Of a stretch of 64,000 nucleotides of DNA, positions 15,485 to 23,785 are shown piece after piece. The stretch covers positions 1 through 64,000 of the forward strand of contig FUZG01000002.1 in NCBI GenBank assembly GCA_900168235.1. Direction: 5' to 3'. How positions within the stretch are numbered: the first letter of the stretch is position 1; the number at the start of each line of letters is the position of its first letter. Source of the stretch: Lachnospiraceae bacterium. Its GTDB lineage: Bacteria > Bacillota > Clostridia > Lachnospirales > Lachnospiraceae. A model generated the notes under the pieces. It did not search any database, was not told where the DNA came from, and was given only the letters and a program-made list of their open reading frames with translations. The translations under genes were made by a program, and so were the position numbers.

Positions 15485-16354
15485 TTGAAACGAAAGGCAT
15501 ATGCTAAGATCAATCTGGGACTGGACATTGTCGGACTGCGCGAGGGCGATGGCTATCATCTGCTCCGCATGGTAATGCAGACACTTCAGCTCTGCGATAT
15601 CGTGACAGTGGAAAGAGTTCCGGGCAAGACCGGGATCCATACCAAGACAGATAATGCAGCTATACCGGATGATAAACATAACCTGGCGTATCGCGCAGCG
15701 GCACTGCTTGCAGAAGAGTTCGGCATCGAGGATGGGATAGATATCACTATTGAAAAGCATATCCCGGCTTCGGCAGGACTTGCGGGCGGAAGCACTGATG
15801 CGGCAGCAGTACTCCGGGCGGTCAATGAGGAGTTTGACCTGGGACTTTCTGCAGAACAGCTTATGGACAGAGGCATAAAGCTCGGAGCAGATGTGCCGTA
15901 CTGCATAGTCGGAGGCACACAGCTTGCAGAAGGTATCGGCGAGAAGCTGACTGCTGTGGAACCTGCACTTCGTGATCACGGAGTACTTCTTGTAAAGCCG
16001 CCGGAAGGGGCTTCTACGCAGGAGATTTACCACGATTACGATCTAAGTGATCATCCTTCACATCCGGATATCGACGGTATTCTGGACGCGATCCGTACGG
16101 ATGATTTTGACGGGATATGCAGCAGACTGGGAAATGTACTTGAGGATGTAACGATCCCGAAGGTGCCTGTTATAGGAAGGATCAAGGATTTCCTCAAAAA
16201 CGAAGGAGCGGATGGTGTTCTGATGAGCGGAAGCGGATCTACCGTATTCGCGCTTTTCAGAAATAAAGATAGATTAGCGGAAGCAGCGAGGGCTGCGGAA
16301 GCTGAATTTCCGGATGCAGATGTAATACAGACGGAAACCATCAGTAATATCTGA
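15485..16354 (+). CDS. ispE: 4-diphosphocytidyl-2-C-methyl-D-erythritol kinase
   Basis: A 289-residue GHMP kinase of the MEP isoprenoid pathway that phosphorylates CDP-methylerythritol. The motif YAKINLGLDIVG opens the protein. The ATP loop PASAGLAGGSTDAAAVLRAV and the C-terminal MSGSGSTVFALF are intact. Translation starts at a TTG placed six bases after AGGAG (15474-15478); no in-frame ATG fits the conserved N-terminus. It shares a promoter with the GntR-family gene downstream. Confidence 0.95.
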   Translation: MKRKAYAKINLGLDIVGLREGDGYHLLRMVMQTLQLCDIVTVERVPGKTGIHTKTDNAAIPDDKHNLAYRAAALLAEEFGIEDGIDITIEKHIPASAGLAGGSTDAAAVLRAVNEEFDLGLSAEQLMDRGIKLGADVPYCIVGGTQLAEGIGEKLTAVEPALRDHGVLLVKPPEGASTQEIYHDYDLSDHPSHPDIDGILDAIRTDDFDGICSRLGNVLEDVTIPKVPVIGRIKDFLKNEGADGVLMSGSGSTVFALFRNKDRLAEAARAAEAEFPDADVIQTETISNI

Positions 16355-16413
16355 AACCATCGAAACCCGGGAAGAGAGACCGGACAACAATACAGAAAAG
16401 GGGAGCTACACAA

Positions 16414-17121
16414 ATGAGTAATTATTCAACGTATCAGGACAAACAGAATGAGGCATTTCTTCCGTTAAGAGATACCGTATTCAATCAGCTCAGACTTCAG
16501 ATCCTTCACGGCGAGCTGAAGCCCGGTGAGAGATTGATGGAAGTTGCACTGGCAGAGCGGCTGGGCGTTTCCCGTACACCGGTACGTGAAGCCATTCGTA
16601 TGCTGGAGCAGGAAGGACTTGCAGTACTTCTGCCGCGTCGTGGCGCTCATGTAGCAAGTATCGATAATAAACAGCTCGAGGATATGCTTGAGGCAAGACG
16701 TACCCTTGAGACATTCACAGTTAATGCAGCATGCAGCCATATCACAAAGGCTCAGCTTGCAGAGCTTCGCCAGCTCAATGCGAAGTTCAGAGAGGCTGTT
16801 GAGAGCAGAGATGTAGTTGCTATCGCTGATACAGACTATATCTTCCATGAAGCTATCGCAAAGGATTCCGGAAACGAGCGTATCACTGAGATCCTTCAGC
16901 ACCTTAAGGAACAGCTTTTCCGTTACAATTACGAATACCTGAAGGATACCAAGGATCACAGACATCTGATCGATGAGCACGAAGCAATCTGCGATGCTTT
17001 CGAAATTGGTGAGAACAACACTGCTGTTGAGATCATCAAGATGCACATTGACAACCAGGAGCTTGGTATTTATTATCATCTCGAGCAGGAAGAAAAAGAA
17101 AAGCAGAAGAAAAAGCGCTGA
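16414..17121 (+). CDS. GntR-family transcriptional regulator, FCD type
   Basis: A 235-residue regulator with an N-terminal winged helix (LKPGERLMEVALAERLGVSR, TPVREAIRMLEQEGLAVLLP) and an all-helical C-terminal FCD domain with conserved Asp/His positions (DTDYIFHEAIAKDSGN; HRHLIDEHEAICDAFE) that usually bind a metal and a small carboxylate. Target genes are unknown. Palindromes in the ispE promoter suggest it controls its own operon. AGGGGAGC lies about 10 bases before the ATG. Confidence 0.9.
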   Translation: MSNYSTYQDKQNEAFLPLRDTVFNQLRLQILHGELKPGERLMEVALAERLGVSRTPVREAIRMLEQEGLAVLLPRRGAHVASIDNKQLEDMLEARRTLETFTVNAACSHITKAQLAELRQLNAKFREAVESRDVVAIADTDYIFHEAIAKDSGNERITEILQHLKEQLFRYNYEYLKDTKDHRHLIDEHEAICDAFEIGENNTAVEIIKMHIDNQELGIYYHLEQEEKEKQKKKR

Positions 17122-17153
17122 GTGCCGTCCGGCACAAAGTGTCGGAGGAATAT

Positions 17154-17576
17154 ATGATAGAAGCAGTGCTGGTCAGCATCCGTGGTTTTCAGTTTGGCGG
17201 AGATAATGGCGAGGACTCGGTTGAAGTCGTTACAAACGGTAAGTACAAGAAAAAGGGTAATAAAGGTTTTCTTCGTTTTGAACAGTACGAAGAGGGCGAG
17301 GCAGTATCAAAGAATATCCTGACGTTTGAAGACGGCTCTGTTTCGCTGACCCGCAGAGGCGGATCCCAGCTCCATATGAGTTTTATTGCAGGAAAAAAGA
17401 CTCTGACGAGCTACGGAACACCTTTTGGAGAGATCGTTTTAGGGATAGATACCACATCTATCCGTATAGACGAGTCCGAAAAGGAGATAAAGCTCACCAT
17501 CAATTACAAAATGGATATGAACTATGAGTATCTGACGGACTGTGAACTGACCGTCGTGGTGACACCGAGAGTTTGA
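17154..17576 (+). CDS. YwiB-like DUF1934 protein
   Basis: A 140-residue protein of the DUF1934/YwiB calycin-like family, recognised by the SVEVVTNGKYKKKGNKGFLR region, an SLTRRGG...LHMSF strand pair and the C-terminal INYKMDMNYEYLTDCELTV. It is a predicted small beta-barrel of unknown function, cytoplasmic with no signal peptide. The ATG at 17154 follows CGGAGG at a good distance; the GTG at 17139 overlaps that ribosome site. It is probably the last gene of the ispE operon. Confidence 0.85.
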   Translation: MIEAVLVSIRGFQFGGDNGEDSVEVVTNGKYKKKGNKGFLRFEQYEEGEAVSKNILTFEDGSVSLTRRGGSQLHMSFIAGKKTLTSYGTPFGEIVLGIDTTSIRIDESEKEIKLTINYKMDMNYEYLTDCELTVVVTPRV

Positions 17577-17597
17577 AATAAAGAATAACACAACGAT

Positions 17598-17626
17598 AAA
17601 AGGCATCCCGTGATGGGATGCCTTTT
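17598..17626. terminator. Bidirectional terminator
   Basis: AAAAGGCATCCC and GGGATGCCTTTT form a 12-bp stem with a 5-base loop and T/A runs on both sides. It serves the ywiB gene and the convergent gene at 17653. Confidence 0.95.
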
Positions 17627-17652
17627 GTGATATCTGTGTTTTTTGAATTAGA

Positions 17653-18135
17653 TCAAAGGGGCTTAGCACCAACCTTCTTCTGGATCTCTTCTTTCCACTG
17701 AGCAAACTTGGACTTTTTCTTTGCTGTGTCTCCGGAGATGCTGTTTCCGCGAAGACCCTTAACGCCTGTGATGTAAAGACCGCTTACTGTTGCCTTAACT
17801 TCCTTCTTTACCGGTACGGAATCGAAGATCTTTTCGTCGCAGATGAAGCTCATGATCTGAGGACCAACCTTACCCTTAACGATGGGAACCTTGGAACCGC
17901 GAAGGAACCAGGGAGTCTGCTGAACCACCATGTCCGGAAGACCTGCGTCCTTTAACTTCATACGCTTCTTATCGATGATAAGCATTGTAACATTCTGCTT
18001 TGCTGCGTCGATCGCCGCCTGCTGCTCGTCCTGCTTTTTCTGGGCTTTGCGGCCAAGGATATAAAGAACGATCAGTGCAATGATAAGGATTGCAAGGATC
18101 ACGAGTAATACGATGGTAACGGGATGTAACTGCAA
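17653..18135 (-). CDS. Membrane-anchored hypothetical protein
   Basis: A 160-residue protein I do not recognise. One N-terminal membrane helix (about residues 6-28, TIVLLVILAILIIALIVLY) is followed by a basic, Gln-rich stretch and a soluble domain (MLIIDKKRMKLKDAGLP, VGPQIMSFICDEK, VSGLYITGVKGLRG). The start is most likely the TTG at 18133-18135, nine bases after a perfect AGGAGG; the open frame reaches further upstream but includes that ribosome site. The orientation (N-out or N-in) is not clear. It is transcribed alone and stops at a bidirectional terminator. Confidence 0.8.
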   Translation of the reverse strand: MQLHPVTIVLLVILAILIIALIVLYILGRKAQKKQDEQQAAIDAAKQNVTMLIIDKKRMKLKDAGLPDMVVQQTPWFLRGSKVPIVKGKVGPQIMSFICDEKIFDSVPVKKEVKATVSGLYITGVKGLRGNSISGDTAKKKSKFAQWKEEIQKKVGAKPL

Positions 18136-18391
18136 TTTCTCTTTCCTCCTAAAAAACAATAAATATCAGACAGAAAATGGATATGATAACTATCTGTATA
18201 CCTTAGTAAAATATATCAGACTTTTAGTATGGAATCAATCAGAAACACGTCGGAATACTTTATTAGAGTAAAAATTTGTGTTATAAATATATCTATATAT
18301 GCACTTCTTTTTGGGGTTAGCACATTCCATTTTTCTATATCAATACTTCCCCCAGGAGATTAAAAACGGACCATCAAAGGAGTAATTATTT

Positions 18392-19498
18392 ATGAAAAGA
18401 TCAGCAGTGTGTCTCGGTGCTGCTCTGCTGGCGGTGCTTTGCCTTGCAGGATGCGGAGGTTCTAAAAAGACTGGAGATAGCACCAGCAGCAGTATTGATG
18501 CATCAAAATATGTGACACTGGGAAATTACAAGGGACTTACTGTTACAGTCCCGGATACAACAGTTTCTGACGATGCGGTAGAAGCGTCTATTGAGACCGC
18601 GCTTGAGTCAAAGAGCACGACTGAGGCAGTTACAGACCGACCGGTTCAGGATACAGACACAGTAAATATCGATTATGTCGGCAAAAAAGACGGTGTTGCT
18701 TTTGACGGCGGCACAGCTCAGGGATATAACCTGACCATCGGAAGCCATACTTTTATCGATGGATTTGAGGATGGTCTTATCGGAGCAAAGATCGGCGATG
18801 TAAAGACTCTGAGCCTCACATTCCCGGAGAATTACTCTTCAAAGGACCTCGCAGGACAGGCTGTAACATTTGATGTAACGATCAATTCAATCAGCGCAAA
18901 TATCGTTCCCGAGCTTACAGACGCAGTTGCTGCAGAGCTTGATGCAGAGGTAAAGACTGCTGACGAGTACAGGAAAAAGGTACGCGACAGACTTGAGAAG
19001 TCCAGGATCGAGACAGCAAAATCCGAGGTTTATGCAAACCTTATGACACAGGTTCAGGCAGGTTCCACAATAGTTTCAGGAGATGAGCTCCCGAAGGATC
19101 TTTTAGATCAGAACGTTGAGACTGAGAAGAAGAGCTTTGAGTCAAGCCTTACAATGTACGGTCTTGATATCGAGACATACCTCAAGCAGTACGGAATGTC
19201 TCAAGACGAATTTAATGACCAGATAGAAGAGTACGCAAAGAACATCACACAGCAGCAGCTTCTGGTAGCGGCGATTGCTCAGGCTGAGAATATCAAGGTC
19301 GATGACGAATATCTTGAAAAGAGATATGAGGAAGACTCAAAGATCTATGGTTATGACAGCGCAAAGGCTTTCCGTGAAGCAGTTAAAAAGCAGGGAGCAG
19401 AAAAGACTTACAGAGATTCACTTCTTGCTGAGAAGGTAGAGGAACTGCTTTTTGATAATGCAAATGTCACAAATCCTGAAATGGTGAGCTGGAAATAA
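18392..19498 (+). CDS. Exported FKBP/trigger-factor-like lipoprotein
   Basis: A 368-residue protein with a lipoprotein signal (LLAVLCLAGC, Cys at residue 21). It then has an FKBP-type prolyl isomerase domain (about 85-165; VNIDYVGKKDGVAFDGG, FIDGFEDGLIGAKIGDVKTL) and a long helical region resembling the trigger-factor C-terminal chaperone arms (LTDAVAAELD to the end). Normal trigger factor is ribosome-bound and cytoplasmic. This one lacks the ribosome-binding domain and is anchored outside the membrane, so it probably folds secreted proteins, like PrsA. It has its own ribosome site (AAAGGAG). asnS follows 59 bp downstream. Confidence 0.88.
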   Translation: MKRSAVCLGAALLAVLCLAGCGGSKKTGDSTSSSIDASKYVTLGNYKGLTVTVPDTTVSDDAVEASIETALESKSTTEAVTDRPVQDTDTVNIDYVGKKDGVAFDGGTAQGYNLTIGSHTFIDGFEDGLIGAKIGDVKTLSLTFPENYSSKDLAGQAVTFDVTINSISANIVPELTDAVAAELDAEVKTADEYRKKVRDRLEKSRIETAKSEVYANLMTQVQAGSTIVSGDELPKDLLDQNVETEKKSFESSLTMYGLDIETYLKQYGMSQDEFNDQIEEYAKNITQQQLLVAAIAQAENIKVDDEYLEKRYEEDSKIYGYDSAKAFREAVKKQGAEKTYRDSLLAEKVEELLFDNANVTNPEMVSWK

Positions 19499-19557
19499 AA
19501 AACACACGATATCTTTCGGGTTAAGCCCGTAAAATATATGATTTTAAGGAGAAAACA

Positions 19558-20952
19558 ATGGAAAAACTGGTAGAAGTTCGGGAATTATTCCGCAACACAG
19601 AGAAGTATATCGATCAGGTTATTACAGTAGGCGGATGGATCCGTTCAAACCGTGATTCCAAGACTTTTGGATTTGCAGTAATAAGCGATGGTACATTCTT
19701 TAACACGCTGCAGATCGTATATCATGACCAGATGGCAAACTTCCAGGAGATCGCAAAGCTCAACATCGGCGCAGCGATCATCGCAAAGGGTAAGCTCGTT
19801 GCAACACCGGAAGCAAAGCAGCCTTTCGAGATCCAGGCTGAGGAGATCACTGTAGAGGGACCTTCCACACCTGATTATCCGATCCAGAACAAGCGTCACA
19901 CAATGGAATACCTTCGTACAGTATCCCATCTGAGACCCAGAACAAACACATTCCAGGCTACATTCAGAGTACGTTCCCTGGTAGCTTATGCTATTCACAG
20001 ATTCTTCCAGGAGAGAGATTTCGTATACGTTCATACTCCCCTTATCACTGCTTCTGATGCAGAGGGTGCAGGTGAGATGTTCCAGGTAACAACACTTCCG
20101 CTTGAGGGAGCACCGAAGACAGATGACGGAAACGTTGATTACTCCAAGGATTTCTTTGGTAAGCACACAAGCCTTACTGTATCAGGTCAGCTGAACGGTG
20201 AGACATTTGCACAGGCATTCCGCAATATTTACACATTCGGACCTACTTTCCGTGCAGAGAACTCCAACACAACAAGACATGCAGCAGAGTTCTGGATGAT
20301 CGAGCCTGAGATCGCATTTGCAGATCTTGAGGATGATATGCAGCTCGCTGAGGACATGCTGAAGTATGTCATCAAGTTTGTAATGGACAACGCTCCGGAA
20401 GAGATGCAGTTCTTCAACAAGTTCGTTGATAAGGGACTCATCGAGCGTCTGAACCACGTTCTTAACTCTGATTTCGGACGTGTAACATATACAGAGGCTA
20501 TCGAGCTTCTTGAGAAGCACAACGACAAGTTTGAGTACAAGGTATCATGGGGATGCGATCTCCAGACTGAGCACGAGAGATACCTTACAGAGCAGATCTT
20601 CAAGAGACCTGTATTCGTTACAGACTATCCGAAGGACATCAAGGCATTCTACATGAAGCTCAATCCGGATGGAAAGACTGTAGCAGCTATGGACTGTCTC
20701 GTACCGGGTATCGGTGAGATCATTGGCGGTTCTCAGAGAGAGGACAACTACGACAAGCTGAGAGAGAGGATCGAAGAGCTCGGAATGGATGAGAGCCAGT
20801 ACGGATTCTACATGGATCTCCGTAAGTACGGTTCTACACGTCATGCAGGCTTCGGTCTCGGTTTTGAAAGAGCTGTTATGTACATCACAGGAATGGAGAA
20901 CATCCGTGACGTACTTCCGTTCCCCAGAACAGTTGGAACCTGCGAACTTTGA
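19558..20952 (+). CDS. asnS: Asparaginyl-tRNA synthetase
   Basis: A 464-residue class IIb synthetase. It has an N-terminal OB-fold anticodon-binding domain ([19 protein letters not shown]) and motifs 1 to 3 of class II enzymes, seen in [36 protein letters not shown] and [16 protein letters not shown]. The [11 protein letters not shown] version is typical of AsnRS rather than AspRS. It charges tRNA-Asn. AAGGAGA precedes the ATG. A small CGGG/CCCG hairpin lies in the 59-bp leader but no T-box features are seen. Confidence 0.97.
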   Translation: MEKLVEVRELFRNTEKYIDQVITVGGWIRSNRDSKTFGFAVISDGTFFNTLQIVYHDQMANFQEIAKLNIGAAIIAKGKLVATPEAKQPFEIQAEEITVEGPSTPDYPIQNKRHTMEYLRTVSHLRPRTNTFQATFRVRSLVAYAIHRFFQERDFVYVHTPLITASDAEGAGEMFQVTTLPLEGAPKTDDGNVDYSKDFFGKHTSLTVSGQLNGETFAQAFRNIYTFGPTFRAENSNTTRHAAEFWMIEPEIAFADLEDDMQLAEDMLKYVIKFVMDNAPEEMQFFNKFVDKGLIERLNHVLNSDFGRVTYTEAIELLEKHNDKFEYKVSWGCDLQTEHERYLTEQIFKRPVFVTDYPKDIKAFYMKLNPDGKTVAAMDCLVPGIGEIIGGSQREDNYDKLRERIEELGMDESQYGFYMDLRKYGSTRHAGFGLGFERAVMYITGMENIRDVLPFPRTVGTCEL

Positions 20953-20994
20953 TCGTAAGAGGGCGGTAAAAATATATTGAAGGGTACTGTGGAG

Positions 20995-22341
20995 ATGAAA
21001 TACAGAAGAGTATTATGCGTTCTGCTGACCGGACTCCTCTCAGTCGGTCTGACAGTCAATGCTGCGGCAGCGAAATCCACAAGCCAGATAAAAAAGGAGC
21101 AGCAGGAGTCCCAGAAAAACCTGGAGAAAGCTGAGAGCAAGGCTTCTGATATCAAGGAAGAGCGCGATGCTGCGCAGGCTGAAGTGGATGAATCCCAGAA
21201 AGAGCTTGTAAGTATCCTTGCAAACGTTGATATCGTCGAAGGCGAGATCGAAAGCAAGACAAAAGCTGCGGATGAAGCGAAAGAGCAGTACGACCAGGCT
21301 GTTAAAGAAGAGCAGGATCAGTACGAGTCCATGAAAAAACGTATCCGCTATATGTACGAGCATGGAGGAGCGCAGAATCAGTATCTGCAGCTCTTCCTTG
21401 AGTCGTCCAGTTTTGCGGATGCCATAAACAGAGCCGGCTATACGGAAGAACTCTACGAGTACGACCAGAAACTTTTGTCCAGCTATCATGAGACAAAGGA
21501 GAAGGTTAAGGAAAGCCGGGATAAACTTCAGACTGAACTTGATGAATTGACAGAGATCAAGGATACATACGAGGAGCAGTCGGAGGAACTGAAAAAGACT
21601 ATAGATTCGCAGAAAGCCACAGTAGAAAACTTCAGTGAGAAACTTGCAAGCGCTCAGGCAGAGGCGAAGAGCTATCGAAATGAGATCGCAAAGCAGAATG
21701 AAGAGATAAGAAAGATCGCTGAAGCAGAAGCAAAGGCACTTGCTGAGAAGAAGAAAAAAGAAGCAGAAGCCCTTGCAAAGAAAAAGGCAGAGGCAGAAGC
21801 CGCAAAAAAAGCTGCAGAAGCAGCACAGAAGAAAGCGGCGGAGGAAGCTGCAAAAGAGGCTTCAAAGGCAGCGTCCGAATCGCAGAAAGATGACGAAGAT
21901 TCTGACGAAGCAGGCGCCGATGATGACGATAAAGGGTCAAATGACGGAGGCGGATCAGGCGGAGGAAACTCCGGCGGAGGCAGCTCATCAGGCTCCGCAA
22001 CAGGAAATGAGATAGCTGCATATGCGCAGAAATTCCTTGGAAATCCGTATGTTGCCGGAGGAACGAGCCTTACTAACGGTACGGACTGTTCGGGTTTCAC
22101 AATGTCTGTATATGCTCATTTCGGATATAGTATTCCCAGAAACAGTTATGCACAGCAGTCTGTAGGGCGTGGTGTATCCTATTCCGAAGCACAGCCTGGC
22201 GATATCGTGTGCTACGCAGGACACGTAGGAATATATATCGGAAATGGAACGATCTGCCATGCTTCGACCCCTGCAACAGGTATCAAGCTCACAACGGCAA
22301 CATACCGTCAGATCGTCACTATCAGAAGAGTAGTCGGATGA
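20995..22341 (+). CDS. Secreted NlpC/P60 peptidoglycan hydrolase with PcsB/CwlO-like coiled coil
   Basis: A 448-residue exported hydrolase. Residues 1-26 are a signal peptide ending AAAA. Residues 30-270 form long coiled coils, including QYESMKKRIRYMYEHGGAQN and INRAGYTEELYEYD, as in PcsB/CwlO proteins where this part holds the enzyme inactive until FtsEX acts. An Asp/Gly/Ser linker leads to the NlpC/P60 domain with catalytic Cys in TDCSGF, His in AGHVGIY and a third polar residue in CHAS. It cleaves peptide stems of peptidoglycan. The ATG at 20995 was preferred over the upstream TTG because it starts the signal peptide. The same coiled-coil module occurs in the SleB-type gene at 62553. Confidence 0.92.
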   Translation: MKYRRVLCVLLTGLLSVGLTVNAAAAKSTSQIKKEQQESQKNLEKAESKASDIKEERDAAQAEVDESQKELVSILANVDIVEGEIESKTKAADEAKEQYDQAVKEEQDQYESMKKRIRYMYEHGGAQNQYLQLFLESSSFADAINRAGYTEELYEYDQKLLSSYHETKEKVKESRDKLQTELDELTEIKDTYEEQSEELKKTIDSQKATVENFSEKLASAQAEAKSYRNEIAKQNEEIRKIAEAEAKALAEKKKKEAEALAKKKAEAEAAKKAAEAAQKKAAEEAAKEASKAASESQKDDEDSDEAGADDDDKGSNDGGGSGGGNSGGGSSSGSATGNEIAAYAQKFLGNPYVAGGTSLTNGTDCSGFTMSVYAHFGYSIPRNSYAQQSVGRGVSYSEAQPGDIVCYAGHVGIYIGNGTICHASTPATGIKLTTATYRQIVTIRRVVG

Positions 22342-22358
22342 TGGAAAGAAGAGGGACA

Positions 22359-23651
22359 ATGACAGAAGGCAAAAAAATGTATGATCTCTGCGGAAGGATG
22401 TTTCCTATCTGCAGAAGCATTACAGGAAATGGTGTCAGGGAAACATTTCGTCTCCTTCAGGCAGAAATTCCTGATATTCCAATAGAGCTTCATGAAGTCC
22501 CTACGGGAACTCAGGTATTTGACTGGACTGTTCCCAAGGAATGGAATATCCGTGATGCTTATATCGAGACACCGGACGGCAGAAAAATATGCGAGTTTAA
22601 TAAGAATAACCTGCATATCCTGCATTATTCCGTTCCCGTAGATATGACTGTGAGCTTGTCAGAGCTTAAGGAACATATCACGACGCTTGAGGATCAGCCG
22701 GATCTGATACCCTATGCTTCCAGCTATTACAAGGAGCGATGGGGCTTCTGTATGGCTTATAACGAGCTGAAAGACCTGCCGGAAGGCGATTATCACGTAT
22801 ATATCGATTCCACACTGGAACCGGGATCCCTTACTTATGGACAGATCCTGCTCCCGGGTAAATTTGATGAAGAGATACTTTTCAGCAGTTATACCTGCCA
22901 TCCGTCAATGGCAAATAATGAGTGCTCAGGACCGAGCCTTATAACGGCACTTGCCCGTTACATAAAGGACATGCCGGAGCACCGCTATACATACAGGCTT
23001 GTGCTGGCACCGGAGACTATCGGAGCCATCACGTACATAAGCCGTAATCTGGATCACTTAAAGAGCCACGTGAGGGCAGCTTTTAACCTCACCTGTGTTG
23101 GTGATGACAGGACCTATTCCATAGTTCATTCACGCTATGGAAACACTCTTGCAGATAAGATACTTACAAATATCCTGAAGTTTCATGACAGCGGATATTG
23201 CGATTATCCTTATACGGCAAGAGGCTCCGATGAGAGACAGTATCAGGCGCCGGGAGTTGATGTTCCCATGGTGTGCTTCTGCCGCTCAAAATATCATGTA
23301 TATCCTGAATATCATACAAGTGCCGATAATATGGACCTTATCTCACCGGAAGGTCTCCAGGGCGCTTTTGATGTGATGAAAAAAGTGATACATGCTTTGG
23401 AATACAACCGTTATTATAAAACCCAGACTCTCTGTGAGCCGCAGCTCGGAAAGCGCGGACTGGTTCCCACCATGTCCAGCAAGGAGACCTATAAGGCAAC
23501 TCTCGCCCTTAAGGATCTCATAGCCTATGCTGACGGTCAGAATGATCTGGTGGACATCAGCAACCTTATCGGTGCGCCGGTGGATGTCCTCATACCTCTC
23601 GTAGACCAGCTCATGGAGTGCAGACTGTTCCGTGAAGTTGCTCACGACTGA
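22359..23651 (+). CDS. DUF4910 aminopeptidase-like zinc peptidase
   Basis: A 430-residue M28-like metallopeptidase of the DUF2172/DUF4910 family. Likely zinc ligands lie in SSYTCHPSMANNECSGPS, LAPETIGAI and CRSKYHVYPEYHTSADNMD. A winged-helix-like C-terminal part follows (DLIAYADGQNDLVDISNLIG). Family members often accompany polysaccharide or surface-glycan loci, and their substrate is not firmly known. The start chosen is the third ATG of a cluster at 22338, 22341 and 22359, because only it has a GAGGG at a fitting distance. It follows the NlpC/P60 gene with 17 bp between. A strong terminator ends the unit. Confidence 0.85.
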   Translation: MTEGKKMYDLCGRMFPICRSITGNGVRETFRLLQAEIPDIPIELHEVPTGTQVFDWTVPKEWNIRDAYIETPDGRKICEFNKNNLHILHYSVPVDMTVSLSELKEHITTLEDQPDLIPYASSYYKERWGFCMAYNELKDLPEGDYHVYIDSTLEPGSLTYGQILLPGKFDEEILFSSYTCHPSMANNECSGPSLITALARYIKDMPEHRYTYRLVLAPETIGAITYISRNLDHLKSHVRAAFNLTCVGDDRTYSIVHSRYGNTLADKILTNILKFHDSGYCDYPYTARGSDERQYQAPGVDVPMVCFCRSKYHVYPEYHTSADNMDLISPEGLQGAFDVMKKVIHALEYNRYYKTQTLCEPQLGKRGLVPTMSSKETYKATLALKDLIAYADGQNDLVDISNLIGAPVDVLIPLVDQLMECRLFREVAHD

Positions 23652-23666
23652 ATAATGACAAAACAT

Positions 23667-23700
23667 AAGCTCCGTAGGATCAAAAACCTTCGGAGCTTTA
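23667..23700 (+). terminator. Terminator after the DUF4910 gene
   Basis: AAGCTCCG and CGGAGCTT stems, extended inward by AGG/CCT, are followed by TATTTTTG. Confidence 0.93.
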
Positions 23701-23785
23701 TTTTTGTTCTCAATAATTTTATCTTTCTGTCCGAAATAAGGTTTAGGGTTATCATTCTCACATGTTAAAGAAAAGGGGAATAACA

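Noticed and set aside
19499-19557. T-box leader before asnS
   Set aside because: The gap is only 59 bases and lacks the T-box sequence and a terminator; the small CGGG/CCCG hairpin alone is not enough.
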